Below are positions 43,276 to 44,773 of a stretch of DNA of 44,773 nt, piece by piece (the first letter of the stretch is position 1; each line of letters starts with the position of its first letter). A program made the translations under genes and the position numbers. The DNA is from Labrys miyagiensis (lineage in GTDB: Bacteria; Pseudomonadota; Alphaproteobacteria; Rhizobiales; Labraceae). Location: NCBI RefSeq assembly GCF_030160835.1, contig NZ_BSPC01000031.1, forward strand, positions 1 through 44,773. The letters run 5' to 3'. Under the pieces are notes generated by a model, which was not told where the DNA came from, searched no databases, and saw nothing but the letters and a program-made list of their open reading frames with translations.

Positions 43276-43634
43276 CAGCCCGCGAGGACAAGTCGAGCGT
43301 CGAGATCATGTTTTCTGACGGCGGCGTCCGCTTACGGTAACTTGGTTTGGCGGTATCGACATCCGAACCGTCAACACAGCTGTCACAGAAATACTAGTGG
43401 GAGATCTGGTGCCGCCTAGCATCCCCCAAAATTGTTGAGCACGGCGCCACGCCGGGGCGCCGATCCCAGTGGTCAGGATCAGAAAGCAAGCACGGAGGCG
43501 CCCTGCGCCTACGGCATCAGATTATTAAGAACCAAATTGTTCTAAAATCTCTTGACCGCAGCTCACTGCCTCAATAACGTATATGATGGTTTAGAAATTA
43601 CGCGCCGCCCGCGAGCGTCGCCAGGAGTGCGCGC
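43276..43634. other. intergenic region with an inverted repeat, candidate operator
   Basis: The only structure seen is the inverted repeat AGAAC-N6-GTTCT at 43528-43543, about 90 nt before the SDR gene at 43635. It is of the size bound by dimeric repressors, but no regulator is adjacent. The rest shows no gene. Confidence 0.4.
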
Positions 43635-44381
43635 ATGCAGCGGTACAGAGACAAAAAGGTCGTCATCATTGGGGGCACGAGCGGCATAGGGCTCGCGACG
43701 GCGAAGATGCTCGTCGATGGGGGCGCACGCGTGCTGATCACCGGTCGCTCCCGAGCCGGGTTGGACGCGGCGCAAAAGGCGCTTGGCGAGAGTGTTTTCG
43801 TGGTTTCGAGCGACGCGAGCTCACTGACGGATATCGACGCTCTCGCCGGTCGTGTGAGAGCCGAGTTCGACACAGTCGATCTCCTGTTCGTCAACGCCGG
43901 CGCGGGCCTCTTCGCTCCCTTCGAACACACCACCGGGGATATGTACGACCAGGTTTTTAGCGTGAACACCAAAGGTCCCTTTTTCACTGTGCAGAAGTTC
44001 GCGCCGCTGATCTCTCGTGGCGGCTCTGTCGTCTTCACAACCGCAATCTCCAATGCCAAGGGAATGCCGATGCTCGCTGCGGCTGGCGCGACCAAGGCTG
44101 CACTGCGAGCTCTGGCTCGGACGTTCGCCGCTGAGCTGCTTTCCCGGGGAATTCGCGTGAACGCCGTATCGCCGGGCCCGATCGACACGCCGACATGGGA
44201 CAACGCATTTCCCGACAAGGATATGGCAGCCCAGATAATCAGACAGATGAGCGAAGCCAATCCGATGAAGCGCCTGGGGACAGCTGAGGAGGTCGCCAAA
44301 GCCGTCCTCTTCCTCGCGTTCGATGCGACCTTCACGACCGGCGCCGAAATTGCGGTCGACGGGGGGCAGTCGCAGCTCTGA
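43635..44381 (+). CDS. short-chain dehydrogenase/reductase lacking the catalytic Tyr
   Basis: 248 residues, classical SDR length. The cofactor motif IIGGTSGIGLATAKML, the LFVNAGAGLFAPFE segment (NAG) and VNAVSPGPIDTPTWDN (PG motif) are intact, and the C-terminal TGAEIAVDGGQSQL is typical. The catalytic YxxxK segment is AAAGATKAALRALA: the Lys is present but the position of Tyr is Ala. It is preceded by CAGGAG 7 nt before the ATG. It may bind NAD(P)H without classical oxidoreductase chemistry. The substrate is unknown. Confidence 0.85.
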   Translation: MQRYRDKKVVIIGGTSGIGLATAKMLVDGGARVLITGRSRAGLDAAQKALGESVFVVSSDASSLTDIDALAGRVRAEFDTVDLLFVNAGAGLFAPFEHTTGDMYDQVFSVNTKGPFFTVQKFAPLISRGGSVVFTTAISNAKGMPMLAAAGATKAALRALARTFAAELLSRGIRVNAVSPGPIDTPTWDNAFPDKDMAAQIIRQMSEANPMKRLGTAEEVAKAVLFLAFDATFTTGAEIAVDGGQSQL

Positions 44382-44430
44382 CGGTGAACCTGGCTGAACA
44401 GACCTGGCCCAGTTGAATGGACCCGTACTG

Positions 44431-44660
44431 ATGAACCTGAGTGATGCCCCTTCGGCGAGAAGAAGTACATATCCGTCAATGGTCAGCGGATGGCCTATGT
44501 CGATGAAGGTGAAGGCGATGCCATTGTCTTTGCACACGGTAATCCGACCTCGGCCTACCTCTGGCGTAACATCACGCCGGCCCGCCAAGGGCTTGGCCGG
44601 CTGATTGCCTGCGATCTGATCGGCCATGGCGATTCGGATAAGCTTCCGGATCCGGGGGCT
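44431..44660 (+). pseudogene. haloalkane dehalogenase (LinB/DhaA-like) N-terminal fragment
   Basis: The ATG at 44431 starts MNLSDAP, close to known family starts. A one-base deletion near 44451 then shifts the frame. The next frame reads [20 protein letters not shown], then [12 protein letters not shown] (oxyanion-hole segment of haloalkane dehalogenases), then [19 protein letters not shown]. Similarity ends at about 44655, well before the catalytic triad. The end is fused to Tn3 sequence. It is a truncated, frameshifted copy of a hydrolase that releases halide from haloalkanes. Confidence 0.8.
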
Positions 44661-44662
44661 GA

Positions 44663-44773
44663 CCTTCGACGCTACTGGCCAAGCTGTCCGCATTCCCGCG
44701 TCAAAACGGACTGGCGCTCGCTCTACGCGATCTCGGACGCATCAATCGCTCCATCTTCTTGCCTCAGTGGTGG
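44663..44773 (+). pseudogene. Tn3-family transposase fragment
   Basis: From about 44670 the frame reads [20 protein letters not shown] and [13 protein letters not shown]. This matches the C-terminal region of Tn3 TnpA (LL.KL..YPRQN.LA.ALRE.GRIERTLF..DW). It has no start and begins directly at the dehalogenase fragment. It runs past the window edge, so its full length is unknown. Confidence 0.75.

Overview
The window looks like an accessory region (genomic island or plasmid) of an alphaproteobacterium of the order Hyphomicrobiales, i.e. a rhizobium-type genome of the Mesorhizobium/Rhizobium/Bradyrhizobium sort. The evidence is DUF982 proteins, small heat-shock genes with ROSE-type leaders, a CIRCE-controlled groESL, putative EcfG promoters (GGAAC-N16/17-nGTT), a NodS-like methyltransferase and insertion sequences of families common in rhizobia. 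All family names come from reading the protein sequences; no database search was possible.

Layout. (1) 1-1.0 kb: a two-gene minus-strand envelope-stress operon (YqjD-like and YqjE/holin-X-like proteins). (2) 1.3-2.8 kb: a complete IS256-family element with a 9-bp target duplication. (3) 2.8-6.7 kb: acyl-CoA dehydrogenase-like, PIG-L deacetylase, NodS-like methyltransferase and family 2 glycosyltransferase genes, probably making or tailoring an amino-sugar glycoconjugate; the deacetylase has an in-frame TGA. (4) 7.2-9.8 kb: a small secreted protein, a decayed IS630 element and an unrecognised pseudogene. (5) 9.8-19 kb: a proteostasis and stress block with an XRE regulator, groES-groEL, three hsp20 genes, DUF982 proteins, a ClpP-like exported protein and a repeat-rich secreted protein. 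(6) 19.4-24.4 kb: a methyltransferase, an ISXO2-type remnant and a 1099-residue cyclase/ATPase/TPR protein. (7) 24.6-27.2 kb: three consecutive frame-disrupted Rossmann-fold genes. (8) 27.4-30.6 kb: a second stress block (CsbD, small hydrophilic proteins, a fourth hsp20 and its partner). (9) 31.7-39.5 kb: a catabolic-looking unit of LysR, GMC oxidoreductase, tandem CaiB/BaiF protein, AraC and class III aminotransferase. (10) 39.8-44.8 kb: a truncated ISL3 element cut by an IS6-family element, a TetR-SDR pair, a membrane protein, another SDR, and a haloalkane dehalogenase fragment joined to a Tn3-family transposase fragment.

The stress genes seem to be wired into three regulatory systems. Three hsp20 genes share a sigma-32-like promoter (CTTGAA-N16-CnAnnT) about 95-110 nt before the start codon, followed by a ROSE-like leader. 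groESL has a near-perfect CIRCE operator. At least four other stress-type genes carry EcfG-like promoters. The rest of the window is dominated by transposition and gene decay, with at least eight frame- or stop-disrupted genes.
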